Source: Salinivirgaceae bacterium
Lineage (GTDB): Bacteria > Bacteroidota > Bacteroidia > Bacteroidales > SZUA-534
Direction: 5' to 3'
DNA: 50,537 nt
NCBI GenBank assembly: GCA_017557605.1
Contig: JAFYYJ010000059.1
Location: 1 to 50,537 of the forward strand
The translations under genes and the position numbers were made by a program. The notes beneath the pieces were generated by a model. It ran no database searches. It was not told the DNA's origin and saw only the letters and a list, made by a program, of their open reading frames with translations. This document shows, piece by piece, positions 33,262 to 41,793 of this stretch (the first letter of the stretch is position 1; each line of letters begins with the position of its first letter).

Positions 33262-33819
33262 ATGGAACGTAAGATTTTGGGCATCGACCCGGGAACAAAC
33301 ATAATGGGCTACGGCGTGATTTCAGCGGATGGCAATAAGCCTAAGCTGGAAACAATGGGGGTGATTGTGCTTAACAAAATTACCGATCCGTATGTTAAAC
33401 TGGCTACTATTCACAAACGCACCACCGAGCTAATTGAGGAGTTTTTGCCTGACGAGTGCGCCATTGAGGCACCTTTTTTCGGACAGAACGTGCAATCGAT
33501 GCTGAAGTTGGGAAGAGCACAAGGTGTGGCCATTGCTGCGGTCATCGCTCGGCAGATACCAATTACCGAATACGCCCCGCGAAAAATCAAACTTTCCATC
33601 ACGGGCAATGGCGATGCATCGAAGGAACAGGTGGCAGGCATCCTGCAAAAGATGTTGGGTTTTGCCGACATCCCAAAGAATCTCGATGCCACCGATGGTC
33701 TGGCCGCAGCCGTGTGCCATTTTTACCAAAAGGTTCCAACCACCAACACCAAAGCCTGCAAATCGTGGACCGACTTTGTAAACCGCAACCCGGACAAGGT
33801 TGTGGGGCGGAAGGGGTGA
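33262..33819 (+). CDS. ruvC: crossover junction endodeoxyribonuclease RuvC
   Basis: A 185-aa Holliday junction resolvase. The acidic tetrad can be placed: [14 protein letters not shown] (Asp), [29 protein letters not shown] (Glu) and the C-terminal pair in [14 protein letters not shown] (Asp-x-x-Asp). It resolves recombination intermediates with RuvAB. The ATG at 33262 (METHIONINE-E-R-K-I) is used; an earlier frame start at 33241 lacks similarity. It is 37 nt after dusB and probably cotranscribed. Confidence 0.93.
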   Translation: MERKILGIDPGTNIMGYGVISADGNKPKLETMGVIVLNKITDPYVKLATIHKRTTELIEEFLPDECAIEAPFFGQNVQSMLKLGRAQGVAIAAVIARQIPITEYAPRKIKLSITGNGDASKEQVAGILQKMLGFADIPKNLDATDGLAAAVCHFYQKVPTTNTKACKSWTDFVNRNPDKVVGRKG

Positions 33820-33875
33820 TGAATTGCAGTCTTCTGGTCAAAGAAGGGTAGTGGTGCCATAAACCAACATCCCAT

Positions 33876-33891
33876 CCCGACAGCAATCGGG
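33876..33891. repeat. dispersed palindrome CCCGACAGCAATCGGG, copy 2
   Basis: Differs from the copy at 2902-2917 at two central positions. It lies 57 nt after the ruvC stop codon and is followed by a period-7 tract. Confidence 0.65.
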
Positions 33892-33909
33892 GTCAATACC
33901 TAAAACCCT

Positions 33910-33944
33910 TACTTGTACCTTACAACTTGCACCTTGTAACTCAT
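33910..33944. repeat. period-7 tract, AACTTGY-like consensus
   Basis: Heptamers TACTTGT, ACCTTAC, AACTTGC, ACCTTGT, AACTCAT with the shared core A-C/A-C-T-T-G. It lies just upstream of the nadB promoter element. Confidence 0.7.
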
Positions 33945-33951
33945 AAATTCC

Positions 33952-33959
33952 TATTTTTG
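33952..33959 (+). promoter_or_regulatory. -7 element of nadB
   Basis: TATTTTTG, a perfect TAnnTTTG match, 24 nt before the GTG start. TTG lies 22 nt upstream, a little beyond the usual spacing for the -33 element, so the leader would be only about 18 nt. Confidence 0.6.
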
Positions 33960-33982
33960 CCGCCGTTATCAAATTTGCAAAA

Positions 33983-35566
33983 GTGGTAAAGAGATACGAT
34001 TTCTTGGTAATTGGTTCGGGCGTGGCCGGAATGAGTTACGCGCTGAAAGTGGCCAACGCTGGCAAGGGCCGCGTGGCAATGGTTTGCAAGACAACTCTGG
34101 CCGAAGCCAACACTGCCAAAGCACAGGGCGGCATTGCATCGGTCACCAACCTTAAGGTTGACGATTTCGATAAGCACATTGAAGACACAATGATTGCCGG
34201 CGACCATTTGAGCGACCGCAAGGCCGTGGAACAGGTGGTTCGCAACGCACCGTCGCAGATTGCCGAACTTGTGAAATGGGGCGTCAACTTCGACCGCACC
34301 GACAGTGGCGAGTTCGACCTTCATCGCGAAGGCGGACACTCTGAATTCCGCATCCTTCACCACGCCGACGACACGGGCGCCGAGATTCAGCGCGGGCTGA
34401 TGGAAGCCGTACGTCGGAATCCGAACATCGATGTGCTTGAAAATCACTTTGCTGTGGAGATTATCACACAGCACCATCTGGGCGTTGAAGTTACGCGCCG
34501 CACACCCGACATTGAGTGCTTCGGAGCCTACATTCTGAATCCCGAAACCAACAAAATCGACACCTATCTGTCGCGTGTCACGCTGATGGCAACGGGCGGA
34601 ATCGGCTCAATCTACGCCACCACCACCAACCCCAACATTGCCACGGGCGACGGCATTGCAATGGTCTATCGCGCAAAGGGAACGGTGCAGGATATGGAGT
34701 TTGTGCAGTTTCACCCAACGGCGCTTTTCCACCCTGGTGAGACGCATCCCGCCTACCTTATCACCGAAGCGATGCGCGGCTACGGCGGCATTCTGCGTCT
34801 GCCTAACGGCGAAGAGTTTATGCACAAATACGATGAGCGCCTGAGCCTTGCCCCGCGCGACATTGTGGCCCGCGCCATCGACAAAGAGATGAAAATCCAT
34901 GGTCTGGACCACGTCTGCCTTGATGTCACGCACAAGGACCCCGAAGAGACCAAGCACCACTTCCCGAACATCTACGCCAAGTGCCTGAGCATTGGCATCG
35001 ACATAACCAAGCAGTACATTCCCGTTGCACCTTGCGCCCACTATATGTGCGGCGGCATCAAGGTCGATTTGAACGCCTGCTCAAGCATCCGCCGCCTGTA
35101 TGCCGTGGGCGAGTGCTCGTGCACGGGTCTGCACGGCGGTAACCGTCTGGCTTCCAACTCGTTGATTGAAGCGGTGGTTTATGCCGACGCTGCCGCGAAA
35201 CACAGTCTGCAGCATATTGATGAATACTCGTTCAACGAGCGGATTCCCGAATGGAACGACGAAGGCACGATGACCAACGAAGAGAAAGTGCTTATCGCTC
35301 AAGACGTTAAGGAAGTGGGGCAGATTATGAGCACCTACGTGGGCATTGTCCGCAGTAACCTGCGCCTGAAACGCGCCTGGGACCGCCTTGACCTGCTCTA
35401 CGAAGAGACCGAAGACCTTTTCAAACGCGTGAAAGCCACCCGCGACATCTGCGAGTTGCGCAATATGATAAATGTGGGCTATCTGGTTACCCGTCAAGCC
35501 ATTGAGCGCAAAGAGAGCCGCGGCCTGCACTTCAATGTGGATTATCCGCCAGTGACGAAGGATTGA
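33983..35566 (+). CDS. nadB: L-aspartate oxidase
   Basis: A 527-aa flavoprotein for the first step of NAD synthesis (aspartate to iminoaspartate). Seen: YDFLVIGSGVAGMSYALKVANAG (FAD-binding Rossmann), KAQGGIASVTNLKVDDFDKHIEDTMIAGDHL, HREGGHSEFRILHHADDTG (substrate loop), GDGIAMVYRAKGTVQDMEFVQFHPTALFHPG, RDIVARAIDKEM, and YMCGGIKVDLNACSSIRRLYAVGECSCTGLHGGNRLASNSLIEAVVY. The start is a GTG, 24 nt after a good -7 box; no ATG is available nearby. The stop codon lies inside a period-8 repeat. nadA and nadC are not in the window. A SIR2 NADase gene is in the same window, a coincidence that may be only that. Confidence 0.93.
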   Translation: MVKRYDFLVIGSGVAGMSYALKVANAGKGRVAMVCKTTLAEANTAKAQGGIASVTNLKVDDFDKHIEDTMIAGDHLSDRKAVEQVVRNAPSQIAELVKWGVNFDRTDSGEFDLHREGGHSEFRILHHADDTGAEIQRGLMEAVRRNPNIDVLENHFAVEIITQHHLGVEVTRRTPDIECFGAYILNPETNKIDTYLSRVTLMATGGIGSIYATTTNPNIATGDGIAMVYRAKGTVQDMEFVQFHPTALFHPGETHPAYLITEAMRGYGGILRLPNGEEFMHKYDERLSLAPRDIVARAIDKEMKIHGLDHVCLDVTHKDPEETKHHFPNIYAKCLSIGIDITKQYIPVAPCAHYMCGGIKVDLNACSSIRRLYAVGECSCTGLHGGNRLASNSLIEAVVYADAAAKHSLQHIDEYSFNERIPEWNDEGTMTNEEKVLIAQDVKEVGQIMSTYVGIVRSNLRLKRAWDRLDLLYEETEDLFKRVKATRDICELRNMINVGYLVTRQAIERKESRGLHFNVDYPPVTKD

Positions 35567-35607
35567 AGGACTGAAGGAGTGAAGGAGTGAATAACTGAAG
35601 GGCTGAT
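35560..35607. repeat. period-8 tract, GGACTGAA consensus
   Basis: Six octamers: GGATTGAA, GGACTGAA, GGAGTGAA, GGAGTGAA, TAACTGAA, GGGCTGAT. The nadB stop TGA (35564-35566) falls in the first unit. This is one of the two tracts in the window with an 8-nt period. Confidence 0.85.
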
Positions 35608-35751
35608 TGAGTAGGGGACTTTCGGCTGTTCTTCCTTTTCCTATTTGTTGAATTGTCGTCTGACGTCGTTTGCCCGATGCCAGTAGTTCAATTTTTTTCC
35701 TATCTTGCCCCTACAAAACTTATAACTTTTAAACTCATATTAAAACTTCCA

Positions 35752-37041
35752 ATGTCCGAAGATTTTCTGCATTTCCTTTGGAAAAACGGCCTTTATCAGA
35801 TGCCGCTCACTGAGTTCTACTCGGGCGAGACCATCGAAGTGCTGAATCCAGGACTGCACAACCGCGACCAGGGCCCTGATTTCTTCAACGCGCGCATCCG
35901 CATCGGGCAGACTGTTTGGGCGGGGAATGTTGAGATTCACCTGCGCTCGAGCGATTGGCTGCGACACCGCCACCAAACTGACGACCACTACAACAACGTT
36001 GTGCTGCACGTGGTGGGGCAGAACGATGCCGAAATCCGCAGCCAGACGGGGCAACTCATTCCCGCCACCGAAATCCGCTGCCCGCAACCGCTGCTTGAGC
36101 GATATCAGTTTCTGATGCGCACCGACCGTTGGCTGCCGTGCCAGTCGTATATTGCTGATATCGACTCGTTTGTGATGCAGCAGTGGTACGAGTCGTTGAC
36201 CGTTGAGCGGCTTGAAAACAAAACATCGGTCATTGCCGAAAACCTGCGGCTCACGCAGAACAATTGGGAAGAATCGTTCTACTACACTGTGGCTCAATCG
36301 TTTGGTTTTAAGACAAATGCACAGCCATTTCTGATGTTGGCGCAGTCGCTGCCGCTCAACGTGATTGCCCACCACAAAAATAGCCTGCCGCAGGTTGAAG
36401 CGCTGCTTTTCGGTCAGGCGGGACTGCTGCCCGCCGAGCCCGCCGACGCCTACACGCAACTGCTCGCCCGCGAGTATAACCACCTGAAAATCAAATATCG
36501 GCTTGAGCCCATTCCGAGCCACGTGTGGAAATTCGCCCGAATGCGGCCAGGCAATCTGCCCACCGTGCGCATTGCACAGTTGGCGTCGCTCATCAGCAAA
36601 TCGTCGGCGTTGCTGTCGAAAATAATTGATTGCCAATTGGTTGACGATGTAAAACGCCTTTTCGCGACAAGCGTTTCCGACTATTGGCTTACGCACTATG
36701 TTTTTGAAAAACCGTCGGCGCGGAAAGACAAGAATTTAGGCGACGCATCGCTCAATCTGCTAGTTATCAATGCTTTTGTGCCATTTATGTTCCACTATGG
36801 AAAGAGCATCGGCAAGACCGAACTCACCGACCGCGCCCTGCAGTGGCTCGAAGACGTGCCCGCCGAGCGCAACACCATTATCAGCCAGTGGGAAAAGTTC
36901 GGAATCGAAGCCAAATGCGCGCTCGAGAGCCAGGCGCTCATTGAGTTGGCCAACTGCTACTGCCAGAAAAAACAATGCCTGAAATGTCGAGTGGGGCGGC
37001 AAGTGATGGTTGTTCAGTCAACCGACGGCTTAAGCAAATAA
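35752..37041 (+). CDS. DUF2851 family protein
   Basis: A 429-aa protein from the ATG at 35752 (MSEDFLHFLWKNGLYQMPL). DUF2851 is a family of unknown function, largely restricted to Bacteroidota and Chlorobi. Seen family blocks: NPGLHNRDQGPDFFNARIRIGQTVWAGNVEIHLRSSDW (residues 30-68), NNVVLHVVGQND, and FYYTVAQSFGFKTNAQPFLMLAQSLPL. The C-terminal CYCQKKQCLKCRVG forms a small cysteine cluster. The N-D-Q-G-P-D-F and G-N-V-E-I-H motifs suggest a nuclease-like core, but no activity is known. Its 3' end overlaps the convergent histidine kinase gene by 28 nt. Confidence 0.88.
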   Translation: MSEDFLHFLWKNGLYQMPLTEFYSGETIEVLNPGLHNRDQGPDFFNARIRIGQTVWAGNVEIHLRSSDWLRHRHQTDDHYNNVVLHVVGQNDAEIRSQTGQLIPATEIRCPQPLLERYQFLMRTDRWLPCQSYIADIDSFVMQQWYESLTVERLENKTSVIAENLRLTQNNWEESFYYTVAQSFGFKTNAQPFLMLAQSLPLNVIAHHKNSLPQVEALLFGQAGLLPAEPADAYTQLLAREYNHLKIKYRLEPIPSHVWKFARMRPGNLPTVRIAQLASLISKSSALLSKIIDCQLVDDVKRLFATSVSDYWLTHYVFEKPSARKDKNLGDASLNLLVINAFVPFMFHYGKSIGKTELTDRALQWLEDVPAERNTIISQWEKFGIEAKCALESQALIELANCYCQKKQCLKCRVGRQVMVVQSTDGLSK

Positions 37042-37841
37042 CTGAAATCTAACGGAATACGCATTTCGGCAACGCACCCGCGCGGCTCGCCGTCAACCCT
37101 GTCTTTAGCCGAATAACTAATTGCGATTTTTTGGTCGTTTATGGCGTTCAAACGAGCAATCAACTCATTGAGCACCTTGACGTTATGCGGTTGGTCGGCA
37201 TCGGTTTTTGGGTTGCGGAAAAGTCCGTCGTCAGCGACGGTCACCACCAGCGTGTTGTTGTTCTTGTCTTCGTCGATGGTCAGGGCAATGTGGCCAGGTT
37301 CCTGTCTTGACAGCACACCCTTCTTCAGCGCATTCTCGATAAGGCAGAAAATGCTGAACGACGGCACTTTAGCCATATCGTTCACGTAGGGCATCATCTT
37401 GAAAGTGAAGTCGAACTGCTCTTTGAACCTGAATTTTTCGAGCGCCAGATAGTTCTTGATGAAACTCACTTCGGTGCTCAATTCGTGGCCGAAATTGCCG
37501 ATGTTTTCAAGCGATGTGCGCATCAGTTTCGACAGCGTGCCCAGGTTTTCCGATGCCGTGTTCGTGTCGTCTTTGTGGATTGAGTACGACACCGAGTTGA
37601 TGGCGTTGAACAGAAAATGCGGGTCGAGCGATGTTTTTATCAGATTGGTTTTCAAGTTGAAATAGGCTGCCTGACTCTCAAGAGCCTTTTTATTCTGCCG
37701 TTTCTGAAGCAGCAATGCGACAACTGCCGCAGCCGCCATAACGAGCATCACAATGAGTTTAGCGGCAAACGTTTCGGCAAAAAAACTTGCCAGAGCGATG
37801 GCAACCAAAACAGCAGCGGCAACAATCAGATTACGTTTCAT
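37014..37841 (-). CDS. LytS-type histidine kinase, divergent ATP site
   Basis: A 275-aa protein: two membrane segments at 1-42 (NLIVAAAVLVAIALASFF, LIVMLVMAAAAVVALLL), then the His_kinase domain of the LytS/YehU family with TSLDPHFLFNAINSVSYSI (phospho-acceptor His) and IFCLIENALKKGV, where family consensus has ENAIKHG. The ATP domain has VADDGLFRNPKTD in place of the D-x-G-x-G box, so nucleotide binding may be reduced. A LytTR response regulator is not present nearby. It overlaps the polyprenyl synthase gene by 4 nt, hence the same operon. No extracellular sensor domain is present. Confidence 0.82.
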   Translation of the reverse strand: MKRNLIVAAAVLVAIALASFFAETFAAKLIVMLVMAAAAVVALLLQKRQNKKALESQAAYFNLKTNLIKTSLDPHFLFNAINSVSYSIHKDDTNTASENLGTLSKLMRTSLENIGNFGHELSTEVSFIKNYLALEKFRFKEQFDFTFKMMPYVNDMAKVPSFSIFCLIENALKKGVLSRQEPGHIALTIDEDKNNNTLVVTVADDGLFRNPKTDADQPHNVKVLNELIARLNAINDQKIAISYSAKDRVDGEPRGCVAEMRIPLDFSYLLKPSVD

Positions 37842-38812
37842 TTTTTTCGCGATATAGTGTAGTCAATCAGGTCGATAAGCGATTGGCGGGCCGCGTTGTC
37901 GGGCGTTTCGGCCAGCACCGCTTTCGCCTTCTCAACATATTCGGCCATCACCGTTTGGGCGTGCTCAATGCCACCGTGGCGGCGCACAAAATCCATCAGC
38001 GTATCGATGTCGGCATCGGTTTTCACCTTCTGACGCAGGATTTTTATCATTTGCCGACGCTCGCTCGGCGTGCTGTTTTGCAGGGCGTGCATCAGCGGAA
38101 GCGTGATTTTGCGTTCGCGAAGGTCGTTGCCTGCAGGCTTGCCGAAAATGCCATTTACTTCATAATCAAACAAATCGTCGCGGATTTGGAACGCAATGCC
38201 AATGTATTCGCCCAGCCGTTCCACCCGCTCAACATCGGCTTCGGCCGCACCCACCGAGCAGGCGCCAGCAGTGGTGCAGGCAATCATCAGCGCGGCCGTT
38301 TTCTTGCGGATGACATCGAAATATGTCTGATTATCAATGTTCAAATGCCGAGCCTTCTCAATTTGCAGCAGTTCGCCTTCGCTCATCTCTTCAACGGCGC
38401 GCGACACAATCTCGAGTTGCCGATGCTCGCTTTTGTTCACCGCCAGCAGCAGGCCGCGAGCCAGCAGATAGTCACCCAAAAGCACCGCCACCTTGTTCTT
38501 CCAGATGGCGTTCACCGACCAGAATCCGCGCCGCTTGTCCGACTCGTCAACCACATCGTCGTGCACGAGCGAAGCCGTGTGCATCAGTTCGATGAGCGCG
38601 GCGGCGTGGTAGGTGTGCTCGTTGACGGTGCCGTAGAGTTTGGCCGTCAAGAACACCAGCATCGGCCTGATTTGCTTGCCTTTCTGCTTCTGCACGTAGA
38701 AAAGCAGCAGGTCGAGCAGGCGCGTGCCGCTACGCAGAAAATTGCGGAAAAAGGGCTGAAACTCGTCCATTTCCGCCTTGATGGGTGCCTTGATAGTCTG
38801 CAAATCAGCCAT
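37838..38812 (-). CDS. all-trans polyprenyl diphosphate synthase
   Basis: A 324-aa class I isoprenyl synthase. Seen: GKQIRPMLVFLTAKLYG, LIELMHTASLVHDDVVDESDKRRG with the first DDxxD motif, LLGDYLLARGLLLAV, IRKKTAALMIACTTAGA, and IAFQIRDDLFDYE with the second Asp-rich motif. Product length (octaprenyl or similar, for menaquinone, or undecaprenyl precursors) cannot be read from sequence. A TTG start six codons upstream would lie over the -7 promoter element at 38828-38835, so the ATG at 38812 is chosen. It is followed, with a 4-nt overlap, by the histidine kinase. Confidence 0.92.
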   Translation of the reverse strand: MADLQTIKAPIKAEMDEFQPFFRNFLRSGTRLLDLLLFYVQKQKGKQIRPMLVFLTAKLYGTVNEHTYHAAALIELMHTASLVHDDVVDESDKRRGFWSVNAIWKNKVAVLLGDYLLARGLLLAVNKSEHRQLEIVSRAVEEMSEGELLQIEKARHLNIDNQTYFDVIRKKTAALMIACTTAGACSVGAAEADVERVERLGEYIGIAFQIRDDLFDYEVNGIFGKPAGNDLRERKITLPLMHALQNSTPSERRQMIKILRQKVKTDADIDTLMDFVRRHGGIEHAQTVMAEYVEKAKAVLAETPDNAARQSLIDLIDYTISRKK

Positions 38813-38827
38813 TCGTAGGTTTTTCGC

Positions 38828-38835
38828 CAAAAGTA
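38828..38835 (-). promoter_or_regulatory. -7 element of the polyprenyl synthase operon
   Basis: Minus-strand TACTTTTG, a TAnnTTTG match, 15 nt before the ATG at 38812. It supports the shorter start of the synthase gene. Confidence 0.55.
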
Positions 38836-38899
38836 TAACAATTTGCCGTCGTTAGTGCGGTTTTTTCCGAATTGTTGGTGAAATATAAGAGACTGAATC

Positions 38900-40054
38900 C
38901 TATCGCCAACCTTGACCGAATTGGTCTTTCAGCCAAAGTGTCATAAATTTGTCGGTTAGAAAGAATTTCTTATAACCGTCAGTTATTGAATAAGTTATCC
39001 AGTCGTTGGCAAGCAGTTGATTGGTGGCTGATTGCACCGAACTTGCCGATGACAGTTTATGCCGACGGATAAATTCGCCCGATGTAAGCCGCTGAGCAAC
39101 ACCGTCTTTGGCTATTGCAATCAGCAATTCCTTTGGCTTCGGTGGCAACAGAGCAAGGCGACTTTGATAATTGCGCTCGTTTTCGAGTAAAATGCTTGCA
39201 ATGGAATCTTCAGCAATCTGCATCGAACACTCGGTTTCTGTTGCCGAAAATGTGGCGTTGAATGTTTTCTGCATACAATATGTGTTTCCGTCAAACAACC
39301 CATATACATATTCAATAATTTGGCTATCAATGGTTTTGCCAAACTTTTCGAACAGTCGGGTAACAAACTCTGAGTATTTGTCAAGTTTGAGTTCGTCAAG
39401 ATTCAAGGGGCTTGTGCTTGCATAGAACGGTCGCGAGTAGGAATTGAACATTTCGGCCAGTATGTGACGTTCCGATCCCGCAAAAATAAAATTGGCGTTA
39501 CTGCAGTGTTGGATATGCGTACGCAATATGGCTTCGATATTTTTTTCAGGATAGTTCACTATCTGCTGAAACTCATCAATGGCAATGATACACCGCCTGT
39601 CAGCTTTATCTATATATGTAAATATCTCGTTTAGAGTGTGTTGTGGATTTTCGATCGCACCCAATGAAATATTGAATTTGGGTAAACCTGTAATCACATC
39701 GTAACCGAACTCACCACTAATTGAGCGAACGGTGTTAAAGAACAGGTCGATAAGTTTTTGGCTTTTTGTTTTAAGCGCTTCAAATATTTGTTGACCAAAC
39801 ACATATGTAAATTCACGAAGGTTTGATGTCCCCAAAATATCAACAAAAATGGTGTGGTATTTTTCGTTTAGTTCTGATTGCTGAAAACAATGCTCAACTA
39901 ATCCTGTTTTTCCAACTCTGCGCGGTGAAGTCAGTACCACATTGTTGCCGTTTAGAAGCAACTTGATTAATGATGCACTTTCGTCTACGCGGTCGCAAAA
40001 ATACTCTGTCGGAATTTTTCCGTTAATAATGAATGGATTACTTATGCTTGCCAT
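38900..40054 (-). CDS. AAA+ ATPase of the archaeal-type ATPase family
   Basis: A 384-aa protein. Walker A: NVVLTSPRRVGKTGLVEH (about 37-54); Walker B: RRCIIAIDEFQQIVNYPE (about 150); sensor-1-like FIFAGSERHILAEMF; and a C-terminal winged-helix region (LTSGEFIRRHKLSSASSVQSATNQLLANDWITY, KKFFLTDKFMTLWLKD). This is the order of ATPase_2/MK-type proteins, common in Archaea and Bacteroidetes and thought to act with DNA or with partner effector proteins; function unknown. It has its own strong promoter and no linked gene, so it is a solitary unit of unclear role. Confidence 0.85.
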   Translation of the reverse strand: MASISNPFIINGKIPTEYFCDRVDESASLIKLLLNGNNVVLTSPRRVGKTGLVEHCFQQSELNEKYHTIFVDILGTSNLREFTYVFGQQIFEALKTKSQKLIDLFFNTVRSISGEFGYDVITGLPKFNISLGAIENPQHTLNEIFTYIDKADRRCIIAIDEFQQIVNYPEKNIEAILRTHIQHCSNANFIFAGSERHILAEMFNSYSRPFYASTSPLNLDELKLDKYSEFVTRLFEKFGKTIDSQIIEYVYGLFDGNTYCMQKTFNATFSATETECSMQIAEDSIASILLENERNYQSRLALLPPKPKELLIAIAKDGVAQRLTSGEFIRRHKLSSASSVQSATNQLLANDWITYSITDGYKKFFLTDKFMTLWLKDQFGQGWR

Positions 40055-40065
40055 AATTTTTTTTA

Positions 40066-40096
40066 CAAAAATAATAGATTGATTCTTTTATGCAAA
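40066..40096 (-). promoter_or_regulatory. canonical Bacteroidota promoter of the AAA ATPase gene
   Basis: Minus-strand TATTTTTG (40066-40073) preceded at 19 nt by TTTG (40093-40096), a full match to the TTTG-N19-TAnnTTTG consensus, 12 nt before the ATG. Confidence 0.72.
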
Positions 40097-40155
40097 CAAA
40101 ATTATGTTATTAGCATAATGTTGGTGACATAATCGCTGTTTGTGGCATAAAACAC

Positions 40156-40183
40156 GTAGGGGCGAATAACCATTCGCCCCTAC
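40156..40183. repeat. perfect inverted repeat GTAGGGGCGAAT / ATTCGCCCCTAC
   Basis: Twelve-base arms with a 4-nt loop, between the ATPase promoter and the end of the broken surface-protein gene. It has no T-run. The related word ACGTCCCTAC occurs at 49602-49612. It resembles a short mobile palindromic (REP-like) element. Confidence 0.7.
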
Positions 40184-40207
40184 ATATATGCGATAATAAA
40201 TTACCTA

Positions 40208-40885
40208 TCAATCATTCACCATCACCCGTTTGGCCTCGGCGCCAACCTTCACAATGTAAACGCCTGCGCCGCTGACGCGGATTTCTGCACGGATGCCCGA
40301 TTCGGCAACCGTAGAGACGTTGCGCGCCGCGTTTCTACACACAAGACGTCCCATCGCATTGTAAACACGGATTTCTTCTGTTGCGTTCTCCACCACAATC
40401 ACATTATGATGTGCGTAGATGCTGACAGCATCGGCGGCTGATTCCTCAACTGCTGTAGAAGTGCCTTCACCGGGTGTCTCGGTCAGTTTGGTGCCCACTG
40501 CCACACGGCTGACGCTTGAACCGCATCCGTGCTTGCATAATGCTGTCTCGGTGCCGTCCGATTCGGTGGTTGCATCATTGTTGTAGACATACGCGCCAAA
40601 CTCATGACCAAATGCCGGCACTTCTTTCTGCGCCACCAGAACAGTGTTGCAGACCGAGCAATGCTTGCCATCGGTCCAACCGGTAACGGTGCAGGTGGCA
40701 GGCACAGCCAAATCCACCACCACCTGATGCCCTGTGGCGGCAATCACTTCCTGCGCTGTAATCACTTTGTTGCAAACCGAGCAGTGCTTGCCATCGGTTT
40801 TGCCAGCGTTTTTGTGCGAAAAACTACAGCCGTAAAAACACAAAACGCGGCCCCGTTCCGAGCCGCGTTCAGCGTTTATTACCAC
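40208..40885 (-). pseudogene. truncated surface protein with cysteine-repeat and type IX-like sorting tail
   Basis: The readable frame has two imperfect repeats, TDGKHCSVCNKVITAQEVIAATGH and TDGKHCSVCNTVLVAQKEVPAFGH, and a related third, typical of large Bacteroidota surface proteins, followed at about 170-225 by VYNAMGRLVCRN, GVYIVKVGAEAKRVMVND, a pattern like the C-terminal sorting domain of type IX secretion cargo. No signal peptide or natural start is present. The frame begins by running back through the HIT gene's terminator (40844-40869), so the 5' part of the gene has been lost. A GTG at 40885 would be the only formal start and is unlikely. Remnant is the best call. Confidence 0.7.
40844..40869 (-). 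terminator. intrinsic terminator after the greA-HIT operon
   Basis: AACGCGGC (40844-40851) and GCCGCGTT (40862-40869) form an 8-bp stem with a 10-nt loop; on the minus strand it is followed by TTGTGTTTTT. It lies 24 nt beyond the HIT stop. Confidence 0.8.
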
Positions 40886-40892
40886 TCAAATA

Positions 40893-41285
40893 TTATTCAA
40901 ACTCTTTCCTGATTTTCTCGGCAATAGCCTCAAACTCATCCTTTGTCAGTTCCTGCTTCTTGTCGAAACGCACATCGGCCTCGCTGTTCATCGGAATCAG
41001 ATGGATGTGAGCGTGCGGCACTTCGAGTCCCAGAACAACCACAGCCACCTTTTTGCACGGAATGGCCTTGCGGATGGCCTTTGCCACGCGCTGCGCAAAC
41101 TGATGCAGACCGCCCAGAACCGCAGGCTCAAGGTCGAAAATGTAGTCAACCTCCTGCTTCGGAATCACCAGCACGTGACCTTTCTGCACAGGGCTGATGT
41201 CGAGAAAAGCAAAATAATCCTTGTCCTCCGCTATCTTATAGCAGGGGATTTCGCCGTTGACGATTTTTGTGAATATCGATGCCAT
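40893..41285 (-). CDS. HIT family nucleotide-binding protein
   Basis: A 130-aa histidine-triad hydrolase. It begins MASIFTKIVNGEIPCYKIAEDKDYFAFLDISPVQKGHVLVIPK, as in the HIT/Hint group, and has the active-site GLEVPHAHIHLIP (H-x-H-x-H). Members hydrolyse AMP-linked phosphoramidates or similar. It starts 3 nt downstream of greA and shares its transcript, ending at the terminator 40844-40869. Confidence 0.93.
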   Translation of the reverse strand: MASIFTKIVNGEIPCYKIAEDKDYFAFLDISPVQKGHVLVIPKQEVDYIFDLEPAVLGGLHQFAQRVAKAIRKAIPCKKVAVVVLGLEVPHAHIHLIPMNSEADVRFDKKQELTKDEFEAIAEKIRKEFE

Positions 41286-41288
41286 AAC

Positions 41289-41768
41289 TCAAGAGATTGG
41301 ACCGATTTCAACAATCTCGAACTTCATTATTCCGTTCGGAACCTTCACCTCGGCAACATCGCCCACCTTGTGGCCCATCAGGCCCTGAGCAATCGGCGTG
41401 TTGACCGAAATCTTGAACTCCTTCAGGTTTGCTTCGGTTTCCGAAACGATGCTGTAGGTCATTGTGGCGCCGTTGGCCACGTTCTTGATTTTCACTTTCG
41501 AAAGGATTTGCACCTTGCTGAAGTCGAGTTTCGACTCATCGATGACGCGTGAGTTTATGATTTTCGCCTCAAGTTGCGATATTTTCATTTCCAGAAGGCC
41601 CTGAGCCTCTTTAGCGGCATCGTACTCCGCATTCTCCGACAGGTCGCCCTTGTCTCTTGCCTCGGCAATAGCCTGCGAGATGCGCGGACGCTCAACTGAT
41701 TTCAGATACTCCACTTCGGCCACGAGTTTTTTTAACCCTTCGCTTGTAATGTAGGATACTTTGTCCAT
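41289..41768 (-). CDS. greA: transcription elongation factor GreA
   Basis: A 159-aa factor that rescues backtracked RNA polymerase by stimulating transcript cleavage. The N-terminal coiled coil is clear (YITSEGLKKLVAEVEYLKSVERPRISQAIAEARDKGDLSENAEYDAAKEAQGLLEMKI) and its tip carries the acidic pair of DLSENAEYDA that reaches the active site. The C-terminal domain ends VGDVAEVKVPNGIMKFEIVEIG. The gene has its own promoter (41837-41844) and a stable hairpin between promoter and start codon. Confidence 0.95.
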   Translation of the reverse strand: MDKVSYITSEGLKKLVAEVEYLKSVERPRISQAIAEARDKGDLSENAEYDAAKEAQGLLEMKISQLEAKIINSRVIDESKLDFSKVQILSKVKIKNVANGATMTYSIVSETEANLKEFKISVNTPIAQGLMGHKVGDVAEVKVPNGIMKFEIVEIGPIS

Positions 41769-41793
41769 GTCAATGTTTTTTTAAAAATTATAT

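Noticed and set aside
33983..35566. Succinate dehydrogenase flavoprotein instead of aspartate oxidase
   Set aside because: The HREGGHSEFRILHHADDTG and ECSCTGLHGGNRLASNSLIE segments fit NadB, the length is right, and there are no neighbouring sdh genes.
37787..38818. Long plus-strand frame opposite the polyprenyl synthase
   Set aside because: It is the antisense shadow of a clear synthase; its translation is rich in His, Arg and Gln as expected for an antisense frame of GC-rich coding DNA.
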